Part shown: in pieces, positions 15,976-23,935 of the stretch | How positions within the stretch are numbered: position 1 is the first letter of the stretch | Layout: every line of letters begins with the position of its first letter | Origin: Bacteroidota bacterium | GTDB taxonomy: Bacteria > Bacteroidota > Bacteroidia > M30B66 | Direction: 5' to 3' | DNA: 64,000 bases | Assembly (NCBI GenBank): GCA_027483445.1 | Contig: JAIXUS010000015.1 | Location: forward strand, 22,030-86,029 | Made by a program: the position numbers and the translations under genes | The notes under the pieces: generated by a model | The model's database searches: none | Told to the model about the DNA's origin: nothing | Seen by the model: only the letters and a program-made list of their open reading frames with translations

Positions 15976-16601
15976 GGCATTTGGGTAAAGTGATTCCAAA
16001 CGTCGCGAACCGAAGGCCAGGCCTCTGGTAAAATACGCTCAACCTCAGCCTGCTTAATCCACCCGGCCTCTTCAATCGCCTCTTCTGTTTGGGGTTTCAA
16101 GGGATACGCCTCCGAACAATGGAAATGATACCACACGGTTTCTTTTAGAATGGTTTCACCTCCCGAAGGGTAAGTATGGTAACTGTTGGTGATGAACCTT
16201 GGATTCGACACTTCAGGAACGCCCGTTTCTTCGATTACTTCACGAATGGCTGTTTGTAGCGGTGTTTCAAGTCCTTCGGGTTTGCCTTTGGGTAAGTCCC
16301 ACCGTCCTAATCTTTTGATAAACAGGAAGTAGTCATCCGGCGCTTGGAGTATTCCACCCGCGGCTGTTTGGATTGGAAGGATTTTTTTCAACAAAGCGAA
16401 CCCCAGCTCCGGCTGGATTTCGGGTAGGAAAATTGAAAACTCTGAATCGTCGGCTTCGCTAAGGTTCCGTAGCGCTTCGCGCACAATTGCTTCACCTTGT
16501 CCTGAAAGTACAGTATACCCATCTGTTTGTATCTGAACATCTTGTGGATTGTTGAAAAGTAGGGCTTTTCCGTTGGAGTAAAGGGCGTACTTTTGCGTCA
16601 T
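15972..16601 (-). CDS. Nudix hydrolase
   Basis: A 209-residue protein. The Nudix box is perfect: starting GKPEGLE and ending REVIEETGV it fits GX5EX7REUXEEXGU (about residues 95-117). An LPKGKPEG turn before it and VWYHFHCSEAYPLKPQTEEA after it are common in cytosolic Nudix enzymes with an N-terminal extension, as here (residues 1-65). The family hydrolyses nucleoside diphosphates linked to another moiety; the substrate is not predictable. The ATG lies in the CATG at 16599-16602 that also carries the ATG of the divergent pyrE gene. Longer starts would run deep into pyrE. The Nudix/pyrE divergent pairing recurs in flavobacteria. Confidence 0.87.
   Translation of the reverse strand: MTQKYALYSNGKALLFNNPQDVQIQTDGYTVLSGQGEAIVREALRNLSEADDSEFSIFLPEIQPELGFALLKKILPIQTAAGGILQAPDDYFLFIKRLGRWDLPKGKPEGLETPLQTAIREVIEETGVPEVSNPRFITNSYHTYPSGGETILKETVWYHFHCSEAYPLKPQTEEAIEEAGWIKQAEVERILPEAWPSVRDVWNHFTQMP
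16588..16595 (+). promoter_or_regulatory. Candidate -7 promoter element (TACTTTTG) for pyrE
   Basis: Exact TAnnTTTG match ending 5 bp before the pyrE ATG, inside the first codons of the Nudix gene. If used, pyrE mRNA would be leaderless or nearly so. Confidence 0.45.
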
Positions 16602-17256
16602 GGTCTTGAATAAGGATACTGCAGAGCAGCTTGCTGACTTTCTGTTGCAAATTAAGGCGATAAAACTCCAACCTGCGAAACCATTTTTATGGGCTTCGGG
16701 CTGGAAATCTCCCATTTATTGTGATAACAGGCTAACGCTATCATTTCCGAAAGTGCGCACCTTCATACGTCAGGAGCTCACCCGTGGAGTGGTTTCCAAA
16801 TTTGAAAAGCCCGATGTGATTGCGGGAGTGGCTACCGGTGGTATCGCCCACGGTGCACTTGTTGCCCAAGAGCTAGGCATTCCGTTCGTTTATGTGCGTT
16901 CCGCCGCCAAGGGGCACGGCATGGAAAACCTTGTTGAGGGTAAAGTGGAGGCCGGCCAAACTGTGGTGGTTATTGAAGATTTGATATCAACCGGAATGAG
17001 TAGCCTCAAGGCGGTAAAAGCTTTGCGTGAATCTGGGGCTATCGTTAAAGGCCTTGTTTCTATTTTCGATTACGGTTTTGAACAGGCCGTGCGTCAATTC
17101 CAAGAAGAAAAATGCCCTTATTTCAGTTTGAGCGATTACTCTTCACTGATTGATCGTGCCACCGAAAACGGTTATGTTGGTCGCGAAGATGAGGAGCAAC
17201 TCAGAGCCTGGCGATTAAACCCTGAAACCTGGGGTTCCTCCTTGAAAATTGCCTGA
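16600..17256 (+). CDS. pyrE: Orotate phosphoribosyltransferase
   Basis: A 218-residue enzyme that makes orotidine 5'-monophosphate from orotate and PRPP, the fifth step of UMP synthesis. The N-terminus has WASGWKSPIYCDNRLTLSFP, the orotate-binding signature of bacterial PyrE. VIAGVATGGIAHGALVA holds the substrate loop, and VVVIEDLISTGMSSLKAVK (about 126-144) is the PRPP-binding motif. The start ATG shares the CATG with the divergent Nudix gene. The SRPBCC gene begins 2 bp after the stop, so these two form an operon. Confidence 0.95.
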   Translation: MVLNKDTAEQLADFLLQIKAIKLQPAKPFLWASGWKSPIYCDNRLTLSFPKVRTFIRQELTRGVVSKFEKPDVIAGVATGGIAHGALVAQELGIPFVYVRSAAKGHGMENLVEGKVEAGQTVVVIEDLISTGMSSLKAVKALRESGAIVKGLVSIFDYGFEQAVRQFQEEKCPYFSLSDYSSLIDRATENGYVGREDEEQLRAWRLNPETWGSSLKIA

Positions 17257-17258
17257 TT

Positions 17259-17660
17259 ATGCTAACTATCGATACCGGCTTCAAAGCCGTTCCCAATGCC
17301 ACTCAGGAACAAGTGTATACATTTGTTTCCGACATCAATAATTTGCAACTGTTAATGCCCGACAGGGTTAAAAACTGGCAGTCCGACACCGATTCTTGTA
17401 CCTTTACCATTCAGGGAATGGCCGAAATTGGAATGAAAATTAAGGAACGACTTCCACATGGAAAGTTGATTTTGGAGTCATTCGGAAAAACGCCTTTTGC
17501 ATTCACACTCGATATTCTGTTTCGTGAGTCGGGAGCCGGAAGTGAGGCTTCCATCGTTTTTAACGGCGACGTAAACATGTTCCTCAAAATGGTTGTGGAG
17601 CAACCGCTTACCAACTTCTTTGGAATGTTGCTCGAAAAGCTGCCGGAGCAATTTAAATAG
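17259..17660 (+). CDS. SRPBCC-like small protein
   Basis: A 133-residue soluble protein starting 2 bp after pyrE. The pattern begins TGFKAVPNATQEQVYTFVSD with a helix-grip layout: strand, VYTFVSDINNLQLLMPDRV helix, a long curved sheet (FTIQGMAEIGMKIKERL) and a C-terminal helix (FLKMVVEQPLTNFFGMLLEK). This fits the SRPBCC/START-like lipid- or small-ligand-binding fold seen next to pyrE in flavobacteria. No catalytic residues are evident and the ligand is unknown. Confidence 0.72.
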   Translation: MLTIDTGFKAVPNATQEQVYTFVSDINNLQLLMPDRVKNWQSDTDSCTFTIQGMAEIGMKIKERLPHGKLILESFGKTPFAFTLDILFRESGAGSEASIVFNGDVNMFLKMVVEQPLTNFFGMLLEKLPEQFK

Positions 17661-17818
17661 GGCTTACTGAAAAAGTCAGAAATGCTTCAGATGTGAGCCG
17701 CGGGCAACGAAACAGAAGTTGCATTTCTGGTTAGCGATAAATCGAGTTGTATGGATTTAGGAGTGCTTGGCTTTCGGTATGCTAGATTACAACCCTAGCC
17801 TTAAGCCTTATCCAAATA

Positions 17819-17866
17819 GAGTCTATTGTGTTATGAGTAAACAGCTTGGCTGTTTTCGATAGACTC
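17819..17866 (+). terminator. Nested hairpin, possible terminator of pyrE-SRPBCC
   Basis: The inner stem AAACAGC/GCTGTTT (loop TTG, 17839-17855) is followed by TTTCG. An outer 8-bp stem GAGTCTAT/ATAGACTC encloses it. The position, about 160-200 bp after the SRPBCC stop, and the short T-run make termination possible but not certain. Confidence 0.4.
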
Positions 17867-17910
17867 ATTATCGTTGTGTACTAAGTTGTTAAAAACTGTT
17901 AAAATTTCGG

Positions 17911-17941
17911 TTGTGTACTTCAGGATTTCGCTGCACCTTTG
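17911..17941 (+). promoter_or_regulatory. Candidate promoter (TTG-N20-CACCTTTG) of the lipoprotein gene
   Basis: A TTG at 17911-17913 is separated by 20 nt from CACCTTTG, one base off the TAnnTTTG consensus. The leader to the ATG at 17966 would be about 18 nt. The spacing fits the Bacteroidota -33/-7 pattern. Confidence 0.4.
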
Positions 17942-17965
17942 CCGAAACTGATTTAATTTCACACA

Positions 17966-18430
17966 ATGAAAAAAGTATTTCAATTCGCTGCCGCAGCTGT
18001 AGTTGCTGTTTTGGTTTCATGCTCTGGAGGTTCAGGTCCTGAAGGTGCAGCAAAAGGCTACCTCGATGCATTAATGGCGGAGGATTTCGAAAAAGCCAAA
18101 GAGTTTTCTACAGAAGACACCAAAGGCATGCTCGACTTCATGAAGAGTATTTCCGGAATGGCTGGTGAGAAAAAGGAAGGTGAAAAGAAAGCATACACCG
18201 ACCTTAAGTGTACAGTTGAGGCTGGCGATTCAACAGCTGCGTGTACCTACAAAGTAGAAGGCAAAGAAGAGTCTTTGAAATTGAAGAAAGGTGCTGATAA
18301 GTGGCTCGTTCACATGCCGAAAGAAAGTCCTGCCGGAATGGATGGCGGAATGGATATGGGCGCTGATTCTACCGGAATGGCTCCTGCTGCCGGCGATTCT
18401 GCTGCTGCTGCCGCTCCTGCTGCTCAATAA
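17966..18430 (+). CDS. Lipoprotein, DUF4878-like
   Basis: A 154-residue lipoprotein. The signal peptide ends in the lipobox VLVSC (Cys19), followed by SGGSGPEG. The core (about 25-110) has AAKGYLDALMAEDFEKAKEF, LKCTVEAGDSTAACTYK and DKWLVHMPKE. This fits the DUF4878 type of NTF2-like domain found in Bacteroidota lipoproteins, where the invariant WxV strand closes the cone. The C-terminal 35 residues are a low-complexity Gly/Met/Ala tail. It would be anchored in the outer or inner membrane; function is unknown. The next gene follows after 8 bp, suggesting co-transcription. Confidence 0.75.
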   Translation: MKKVFQFAAAAVVAVLVSCSGGSGPEGAAKGYLDALMAEDFEKAKEFSTEDTKGMLDFMKSISGMAGEKKEGEKKAYTDLKCTVEAGDSTAACTYKVEGKEESLKLKKGADKWLVHMPKESPAGMDGGMDMGADSTGMAPAAGDSAAAAAPAAQ

Positions 18431-18438
18431 TTTTCTCC

Positions 18439-19101
18439 ATGCGCTTCAAGTCCGCTCCCCGCTGGCTGAAGTTTGCCGGAATATTTGCAACCCTTTTTCT
18501 TTTGTCCGCAGGCTTTGTAGCTTACAAAGTCCTTTGGGATCCAGAAAACACGAAACAAGTGTTTTACCCGATCAGCGACAAAGAAAAAGGGTTGCTTCGT
18601 CATGGTGATATGTTGCTCCGTCAAGGGTATGGAATGTTCTCTGAAGTGATTGTGGATGCCCAAGACACACCATTTCCGATCTCCCATTGTGCCATGCTTG
18701 TCGACGATCAGGGTCAATGGAAAGTCATCCACGCCATGTCGAGCTCAGTAGCCGATTTAGACGGTGTCCAAATGCAGCCTCTTCAGCGTTTTTTGAACGA
18801 ATGTGTGCCCAACTCACTGGTGGTTACCCGGTTTAAGTCGACACCCGACTCCATTGCCCGGCTTGTAAATCGCGTGAAAGGCTACGCGCTTCGGAAAATG
18901 CCCTTTGACCATCATTTCGACAATACCGACACCAGTGCTTTTTATTGTACAGAGCTTTTTCGCCACTGCTTTGAACAAGAATTCCAAAGAGTCATCTTTC
19001 CCATGTCGTCGCCCTCCGACTACATTCCCCTCAGTACCTTCCAAGATACCGCTCAGTTTGAAGTCATTCTCAATCACCAATTGGAAAACAAAACTCATTG
19101 A
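18439..19101 (+). CDS. YiiX/YebB-like permuted papain (NlpC/P60 superfamily) hydrolase
   Basis: A 220-residue protein with one N-terminal membrane helix (about 10-30) placing the rest in the periplasm. The active-site order is circularly permuted: GDMLLRQGYG then SHCAML with His83 early, and FYCTELFRHC with Cys170 late, as in the YiiX/YebB (DUF830) branch of NlpC/P60-like papain-fold proteins. These act as amidases or peptidases on peptidoglycan or lipid-linked substrates, but substrates are mostly unknown. The gene starts 8 bp after the lipoprotein gene and is likely its operon partner. Confidence 0.78.
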   Translation: MRFKSAPRWLKFAGIFATLFLLSAGFVAYKVLWDPENTKQVFYPISDKEKGLLRHGDMLLRQGYGMFSEVIVDAQDTPFPISHCAMLVDDQGQWKVIHAMSSSVADLDGVQMQPLQRFLNECVPNSLVVTRFKSTPDSIARLVNRVKGYALRKMPFDHHFDNTDTSAFYCTELFRHCFEQEFQRVIFPMSSPSDYIPLSTFQDTAQFEVILNHQLENKTH

Positions 19102-19250
19102 TTTCTCCTCAACGATAAAGTGGCACAATTGGGCAATTCTCCGAGTAACGTTTAATTGTTAATTGTCTGTTTTTTAGGCCTTTGCTATTTATTAAAGAAT
19201 TGCTGTGAATACCTTAATCAAATCAAATCCTGCATTACCCCTAAACTTTC

Positions 19251-19258
19251 TATATTCG
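19251..19258 (+). promoter_or_regulatory. Weak candidate -7 element (TATATTCG) of the TPR/OmpA operon
   Basis: One mismatch to TAnnTTTG, 20 nt before the ATG at 19278. It precedes the TPR gene and the PorE-like gene, which are separated by only 4 bp. Confidence 0.25.
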
Positions 19259-19277
19259 TGGTTTCAAAGAAATCAGG

Positions 19278-20306
19278 ATGCGCATTATTTCATTGCTGGT
19301 ATTTACCGCTATTTCAGGGTTATCGCTGAGTTTGAGCGCTCAGAATGAACAGGCGGTAGAAGCCTATAACCAAGGGATTACATTTTTCAATACGAAGAAT
19401 ATCAAGGAAGCCATCAATAGTTTCGATAAAGCGATTTCAATTGACTCCTCCCTAAATCAAGCGTATTTCAATAGAGGCGTGGCCAAGGCCGAACAGAACG
19501 ACTACGCCGGTGCAGTGGCCGATTACACGAAGTTTATCGAGCGTGATAAGTCGGTTAGCGATCGTGCATTTTACAGCCGGGCGCAGGCCTATTACTTAAT
19601 GCAAAAGAAAGAGGAAGCTCTTGCTGATTATCTCGAAGCCGGAAAGCGAAACAACGAGAACTATGACGCGCATTATTATTCAGGTGGAATCTACTTCGAA
19701 AAAGGGGCTTACTCTGATGCCATCCGCTTGTTTACCCAAGCCATTACCGCCAAAAGTGATTTCGCCGAGGCTTATCACGACCGTGGAAGCGCAAAACAAA
19801 AAAGTGGAGATACACAAGGTGCAATTGCCGATTACCGCGAAGCTACCCGTTTACGCCCAAATCTTGTTCAGGCTTATAATAACCTCGGCTCATTGTTAAG
19901 AACCACAGGAGATTTGCAAGGTGCATTGGTCGAATTTGGCTACGCCATCAAGGCCGATTCAAAGCAAAGTCAGTCATTTGTGAAGCGCGGAAGAGTGAAG
20001 TTCGATATGCAGGATTTTGAAGGGGCAATGGCCGACTTTAATAAGGCCATTGAGCTTAACCCTCGTGATGCTTACGCGTTCAATAACCGTGGATGTCTTA
20101 AAAACAAGCTTCGCGACTTTCAGGGTGCTATCGAAGATTTCGATAAGGCTCTGAGTCTAAATCCCAATTATGGATATGCCTACATGAATAGAGGTATTGC
20201 CAAAGAAAATGTAAACGACGTTACAGGGGCCTGTAAAGATTGGAATGAGGCCACCCTCAACGGGGTCGACATTGCCAAACAATTTATTGACTCCGACTGC
20301 AACTGA
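19278..20306 (+). CDS. Secreted TPR-repeat protein
   Basis: A 342-residue protein with signal peptide ending LSLSAQ, followed by nine consecutive tetratricopeptide repeats of 34 residues that fill the mature protein (about 25-340). Typical units carry AYNQGITFFN, AYFNRGVAKAEQNDYAGAVADY, AYNNLGSLLRTTGDLQGALVEF and AYMNRGIAKENVNDVTGACKDW. TPR solenoids mediate protein-protein contacts; this one should act in the periplasm. It is 4 bp upstream of the PorE-like gene, which begins with its own TPR region. The pair may form a complex at the peptidoglycan or outer membrane (inference). Confidence 0.88.
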   Translation: MRIISLLVFTAISGLSLSLSAQNEQAVEAYNQGITFFNTKNIKEAINSFDKAISIDSSLNQAYFNRGVAKAEQNDYAGAVADYTKFIERDKSVSDRAFYSRAQAYYLMQKKEEALADYLEAGKRNNENYDAHYYSGGIYFEKGAYSDAIRLFTQAITAKSDFAEAYHDRGSAKQKSGDTQGAIADYREATRLRPNLVQAYNNLGSLLRTTGDLQGALVEFGYAIKADSKQSQSFVKRGRVKFDMQDFEGAMADFNKAIELNPRDAYAFNNRGCLKNKLRDFQGAIEDFDKALSLNPNYGYAYMNRGIAKENVNDVTGACKDWNEATLNGVDIAKQFIDSDCN

Positions 20307-20310
20307 TCTC

Positions 20311-22362
20311 ATGAAGAAAAGCTTACTCATCCTGTTGTGCAGTGTTGGATTGCTTGCTCAGGCGCAGCAAAACACAGAATTCGACAAAGACAATTTCCCG
20401 AACGATAAGAAAGGGCTTAAAGAAGCCTTGAAAAACATCGAAACTGGCGACAATTACTTCTACAACGCCGATTACACGATGTATATCGCAATCGATTATT
20501 ATCTGAAAGCGAATACCTTCAATCCGAACAATGCTTCATTGAATTTTAAACTGGGAATTTGCTACCTTAATTCCCCCAATAAATTCAAGTCGCTCGATTT
20601 CCTTCGGAAGGCCTATCAACTCAACCCAAGCATTGATCCGCATATTACATTTTTCCTCGGCGAAGCTTACCACCTGAATCACGATTTCGAGAATGCCATC
20701 AAGTACTACTCTCTGTACAAAGGAGTGAAAGAGAAAAAGCCTGAGTATGATCCCGATAAGCGAATCTCCGAATGCAATGAAGGAAAGCGTTTGGTCGCCA
20801 ACCCCGTTCGGGTAAACATCGAAAATCTTGGTCCTGTTGTAAATTCAAAATACCGTGAATACGCTGCGGTAATTTCCGCCGACGAATCAGTGATGTTGTT
20901 TACCTCTCGTCGCGACAATACTACAGGTAAGCTTATTGCAGAGGATGGACAATACTACGAAGACATCTACACCAGCACCAAACAGAACAATATCTGGACG
21001 CCTCCCATCAATCTTCCTGCACCGGTAAATACCAAAGAACACGATGCAAGCATTGCCCTTTCAAACGATGGTCAGAAGCTGTTTATTTATTTCGACGATG
21101 GCAATAACAAAGGCGACATTTTGCTGTCGAAACTCGAAGGTGATCGTTGGTCTAAGCCCGAAGAAGCGGGCGGAAAGGCCATCAATACCGACTATTCTGA
21201 AATTCATGCCTGCTTTTCATACGACGAAAAGTCGATTTATTTCGTAAGTAATAAGCCTGATGGCAGTTTAGGAGGGTTCGATATTTGGGTTACGCGTCAG
21301 GGCGCTGATGGCAAATGGCTGCCTGCAGAGAATCTCGGACCAACCATCAACACCCCTTATGACGAAGAAGGCGTTTTTATGCACCCCGATGGTAAAACCA
21401 TGTATTTCAGTTCGAAAGGACATAAAACGATGGGGTCGTACGATATTTTCCGGACGGTTTTTGAAAACGGGAAATGGTCTGAGCCTGAAAATATTGGTTA
21501 TCCGATCAATTCGGCCGATAAAGACGTGTTTTATGTGGTGAGTGCTTCCGGTAAGCATGGGTACTATTCATCGGCGAGAATGGATGCGATTGGCGAAACC
21601 GATATCTATATGATTACATTGTTAGGGCCTGAAAAAGAAACGGTTATGAGCAATCAGGACCAACTTCTACTGTCGAGCACAATTCTCGAACGCGAAGCTG
21701 TGATTGAACCCAAGCTCGACCGTAAGTTTGCTTCAAACGTAACAATTCTGAAAGGAACAGTTCGCGATGCAGTTTCGAAAGAACCGTTGAATGCGCTAAT
21801 TGTAATTACCGACAACGAGAAAAATGAAGTGGTATCTACCTTTCAATCGAACTCAAAAACCGGTAAATACCTGGTTTCCCTGCCATCAGGGCGAAATTAC
21901 GGTATTGCGGTAACCATGGAGGATTATCTTTTCTTCTCCGAAAACATCGACCTTCCCAAGTCTAAGACCTATCAGGAAATTGAAAAAGACATCGACTTGA
22001 GTCGACTCGAAGTAGGGCAGAAGATCGTGTTAAAGAATATCTTTTATGACTTCGATAAGTCGACACTCCGTCCTCAATCAATGGCCGAGTTAGACCGTTT
22101 AACAAAACTGTTGGAAACCAATCCAACCATGCGAATCGAGATTTCTTCTCACACCGATAACGTGGGCTCGGCGGCATACAATGAGAAATTATCTGGAAGT
22201 CGCGCACTTTCGGTGGTGAATTACCTCGTTGAGAAAAAAGGCATCAAGAAAGAACGCCTTGAGTACAAAGGCTATGGTTTTACCCAACCCATTGCACCAA
22301 ACGACACTGATCAGGGGCGCCAATTAAACCGCCGCACCGAATTCAAGATTCTCTCCAAGTAA
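20311..22362 (+). CDS. PorE-like TPR/PD40/OmpA-family protein
   Basis: A 683-residue protein from the ATG at 20311, which directly starts the signal peptide MKKSLLILLCSVGLLAQAQ. Domain order: TPR-like helices (about 25-145), PD40/WD40-like beta-propeller blades (about 170-450; FTSRRDN, DEKSIYFVSNKPDG, MHPDGKTMYFSSKGHKTMGS), a carboxypeptidase-regulatory-like segment (about 475-560; ILKGTVRDAVSKEPLNALI), and an OmpA C-terminal peptidoglycan-binding domain (about 570-683; FYDFDKSTLRPQS, ISSHTDNVGSAAYNEKLSGS, GYGFTQPI, NRRTEFKIL). This is the four-domain architecture of PorE, a T9SS-associated peptidoglycan-binding protein, although PorE is a lipoprotein and this protein shows a type I signal. 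Several Bacteroidota paralogues share the layout, so the T9SS assignment is likely but not proven. Confidence 0.85.
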   Translation: MKKSLLILLCSVGLLAQAQQNTEFDKDNFPNDKKGLKEALKNIETGDNYFYNADYTMYIAIDYYLKANTFNPNNASLNFKLGICYLNSPNKFKSLDFLRKAYQLNPSIDPHITFFLGEAYHLNHDFENAIKYYSLYKGVKEKKPEYDPDKRISECNEGKRLVANPVRVNIENLGPVVNSKYREYAAVISADESVMLFTSRRDNTTGKLIAEDGQYYEDIYTSTKQNNIWTPPINLPAPVNTKEHDASIALSNDGQKLFIYFDDGNNKGDILLSKLEGDRWSKPEEAGGKAINTDYSEIHACFSYDEKSIYFVSNKPDGSLGGFDIWVTRQGADGKWLPAENLGPTINTPYDEEGVFMHPDGKTMYFSSKGHKTMGSYDIFRTVFENGKWSEPENIGYPINSADKDVFYVVSASGKHGYYSSARMDAIGETDIYMITLLGPEKETVMSNQDQLLLSSTILEREAVIEPKLDRKFASNVTILKGTVRDAVSKEPLNALIVITDNEKNEVVSTFQSNSKTGKYLVSLPSGRNYGIAVTMEDYLFFSENIDLPKSKTYQEIEKDIDLSRLEVGQKIVLKNIFYDFDKSTLRPQSMAELDRLTKLLETNPTMRIEISSHTDNVGSAAYNEKLSGSRALSVVNYLVEKKGIKKERLEYKGYGFTQPIAPNDTDQGRQLNRRTEFKILSK

Positions 22363-22363
22363 A

Positions 22364-23029
22364 ATGGATAGAGCACTGGTTCGGCATGAAATAACCTCCG
22401 ATGGCAGTAGTACGCTGTTTTCGGAGACTTTTGGCGTGAGTTATCACAGTGTGCATGGTGCCGTTCAGGAAAGTGAGCACGTCTTTATCGACGCTGGATT
22501 GAAGGAAGCCATCAAAAACAAGTCGAGTTTGCGCATTTTGGAAGTAGGGCTTGGAACCGGTCTCAATGCTTTACTCACTTGGAAGTACACGACGCACAAC
22601 GAATTCAAGGTCGACTACACCGCCTTGGAAGCGTTTCCAATCAGTTTGGAAGATGCCATGCACCTCGATTACAATGCTTTTTCTTTACCGGCCAAGCCTG
22701 ATGACCTTATCAGACTTTCCTGGGAACAGCCAATCGCGCTTAGCGAGCGTTTTACATTCACCAAAGTGAGTGCAAAATGGCCCGACTATGATTCGTTGCA
22801 AGGTTATGACTTGATTTATTACGACGCTTTCGCGCCCAACGCACAACCTGAAATGTGGCAAACTGATGCACTCTCGCGCTCAGTAGAATTACTCAACACC
22901 GGAGGTATTTGGGTGAGTTATTGCGCGAAAGGTGACGTTCGTCGGACTTTAGAGGCGCTTGGATTATTGGTAGAACGCTTGCCCGGCCCTCCATTTAAAC
23001 GCCACATGCTTCGGGCCCGTAAAGCCTGA
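22364..23029 (+). CDS. mnmD: tRNA (5-methylaminomethyl-2-thiouridine)-methyltransferase, MnmD-type
   Basis: A 221-residue SAM-dependent methyltransferase. The N-terminus (TSDGSSTLFSETFGVSYHS and AVQESEHVFI) and motif I ILEVGLGTGLNALL (about 54-67), with DLIYYDAFAPNAQPEMW (about 147) and the C-terminal VERLPGPPFKRHMLRA, match the methyltransferase half of MnmC. In Bacteroidota this occurs as a stand-alone protein (MnmD). It completes mnm5s2U34 in tRNA. It starts 1 bp after the PorE-like gene stop and may be translationally linked. The other tRNA U34 gene in the window, mnmE, acts earlier in the same modification pathway. Confidence 0.88.
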   Translation: MDRALVRHEITSDGSSTLFSETFGVSYHSVHGAVQESEHVFIDAGLKEAIKNKSSLRILEVGLGTGLNALLTWKYTTHNEFKVDYTALEAFPISLEDAMHLDYNAFSLPAKPDDLIRLSWEQPIALSERFTFTKVSAKWPDYDSLQGYDLIYYDAFAPNAQPEMWQTDALSRSVELLNTGGIWVSYCAKGDVRRTLEALGLLVERLPGPPFKRHMLRARKA

Positions 23030-23034
23030 ATTTT

Positions 23035-23042
23035 TATCTTTG
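23035..23042 (+). promoter_or_regulatory. Candidate -7 promoter element (TATCTTTG), decides the DUF4920 start
   Basis: Exact TAnnTTTG match 18 nt upstream of the ATG at 23061. The in-frame TTG at 23040 is part of this element, so it is not a start. Confidence 0.5.
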
Positions 23043-23060
23043 TTTCCAACAATCAAACCC

Positions 23061-23513
23061 ATGAAACAGCTCATTCTCCTGTTGTGCCTTCTTTTGGGCA
23101 GTTATACCTTAAATGCCCAAAAGGGCGATACCTTCGGCGATAAAGTAAAACCTTCCGGCGCTGTGGAAGGACAAGCCTTCCTGAAAGAAATCGAGGGGAA
23201 AGACTCCATGAATGTGAAGCTAAAGGCTACCATTCTTGAGGTTTGTCAAAAGAAAGGCTGCTGGATGAACGTTGACCTCGGAAACGGCAAATCAATGATG
23301 GTGAGATTTAAGGATTATGGTTTTTTCGTTCCGAAAGATGCAAACGGCCGCACCGCAATCATGGATGGTAAAGCGTTTCGGGAAGTGATCACCGTAGATA
23401 TGTTACGCCACTACGCAGAGGATGCAGGCAAATCGAAGGAAGAAATAGAGAAGATTGTCGCCGACGAAGAACGCCTCTCTTTTGAGGCTTCCGGTGTACT
23501 CATCCTAAAATAA
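23061..23513 (+). CDS. DUF4920-domain secreted protein
   Basis: A 150-residue protein with signal peptide MKQLILLLCLLLGSYTLNAQ. The mature region has GDTFGDKVKPSGAVEGQAF, VKLKATILEVCQKKGCWMNV with a CQKKGCW metal- or redox-like motif (about 69-75), MVRFKDYGFFVPKDANGR and GKAFREVITVDML. These are hallmarks of the DUF4920 OB-like family of Bacteroidota and other Gram-negatives. The two cysteines suggest metal or heme handling, but the function is unknown. It is followed after 2 bp by a heme c-type protein, so a joint role in a periplasmic redox process is possible. Confidence 0.82.
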   Translation: MKQLILLLCLLLGSYTLNAQKGDTFGDKVKPSGAVEGQAFLKEIEGKDSMNVKLKATILEVCQKKGCWMNVDLGNGKSMMVRFKDYGFFVPKDANGRTAIMDGKAFREVITVDMLRHYAEDAGKSKEEIEKIVADEERLSFEASGVLILK

Positions 23514-23515
23514 CC

Positions 23516-23914
23516 ATGAGAGTCACCAAGCTGCTTCTTGGTTCATTCGCGGGATTTGCATTGCTTCTGGTGCTAACAGCCTGGCAATCAGAAAGCGAGT
23601 TGAGCAAACTCATGCGCAATATGTCTAACGACATGAAGCGGATCAGAGTGAAGGTTCAGGAAGGGCAAAAAATACCTCAGTTCTATAAAAAGTACGGTAA
23701 AATTCACACCGCAAAACCCAGCGTGGATTCTAAAAAGGGAGAGGAGTTTCCGGAGATGGCTACAGCCTTTCTTAAGCAGTGTGAGCGTTTGGGCAGCTCC
23801 GATAAATCTCAGTTAAAGATCGAATACAACAATCTGGTGCAGAGCTGTATTCGTTGTCATGAGAAATATTGCCCCGGACCTATCACCATGCTTAAACGCC
23901 TCAAGCTCCCGTAG
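23516..23914 (+). CDS. Small c-type cytochrome-like protein (C-terminal CxxCH)
   Basis: A 132-residue protein with an N-terminal hydrophobic anchor or signal (about 7-22), a helical body, and one heme c motif CIRCH (about 115-119) followed by EKYCPGP near the C-terminus. A heme motif at the end of a four-helix body recalls cytochrome c' and b562-like helical cytochromes. It would be periplasmic. The electron donor and acceptor are unknown. It is co-oriented with the DUF4920 gene, 2 bp apart, and convergent with dnaX. Confidence 0.78.
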   Translation: MRVTKLLLGSFAGFALLLVLTAWQSESELSKLMRNMSNDMKRIRVKVQEGQKIPQFYKKYGKIHTAKPSVDSKKGEEFPEMATAFLKQCERLGSSDKSQLKIEYNNLVQSCIRCHEKYCPGPITMLKRLKLP

Positions 23915-23935
23915 TTCGGTGAGTTTATGATGACA

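Larger units (their letters stand above)
17661..17965. other. Intergenic region with nested inverted repeat
   Basis: About 305 bp without a gene. Near the right side is a nested inverted repeat (17819-17866). A promoter-like TTG-N20-CACCTTTG (17911-17941) precedes the next gene. The remainder shows no clear coding or RNA signal. Confidence 0.6.
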
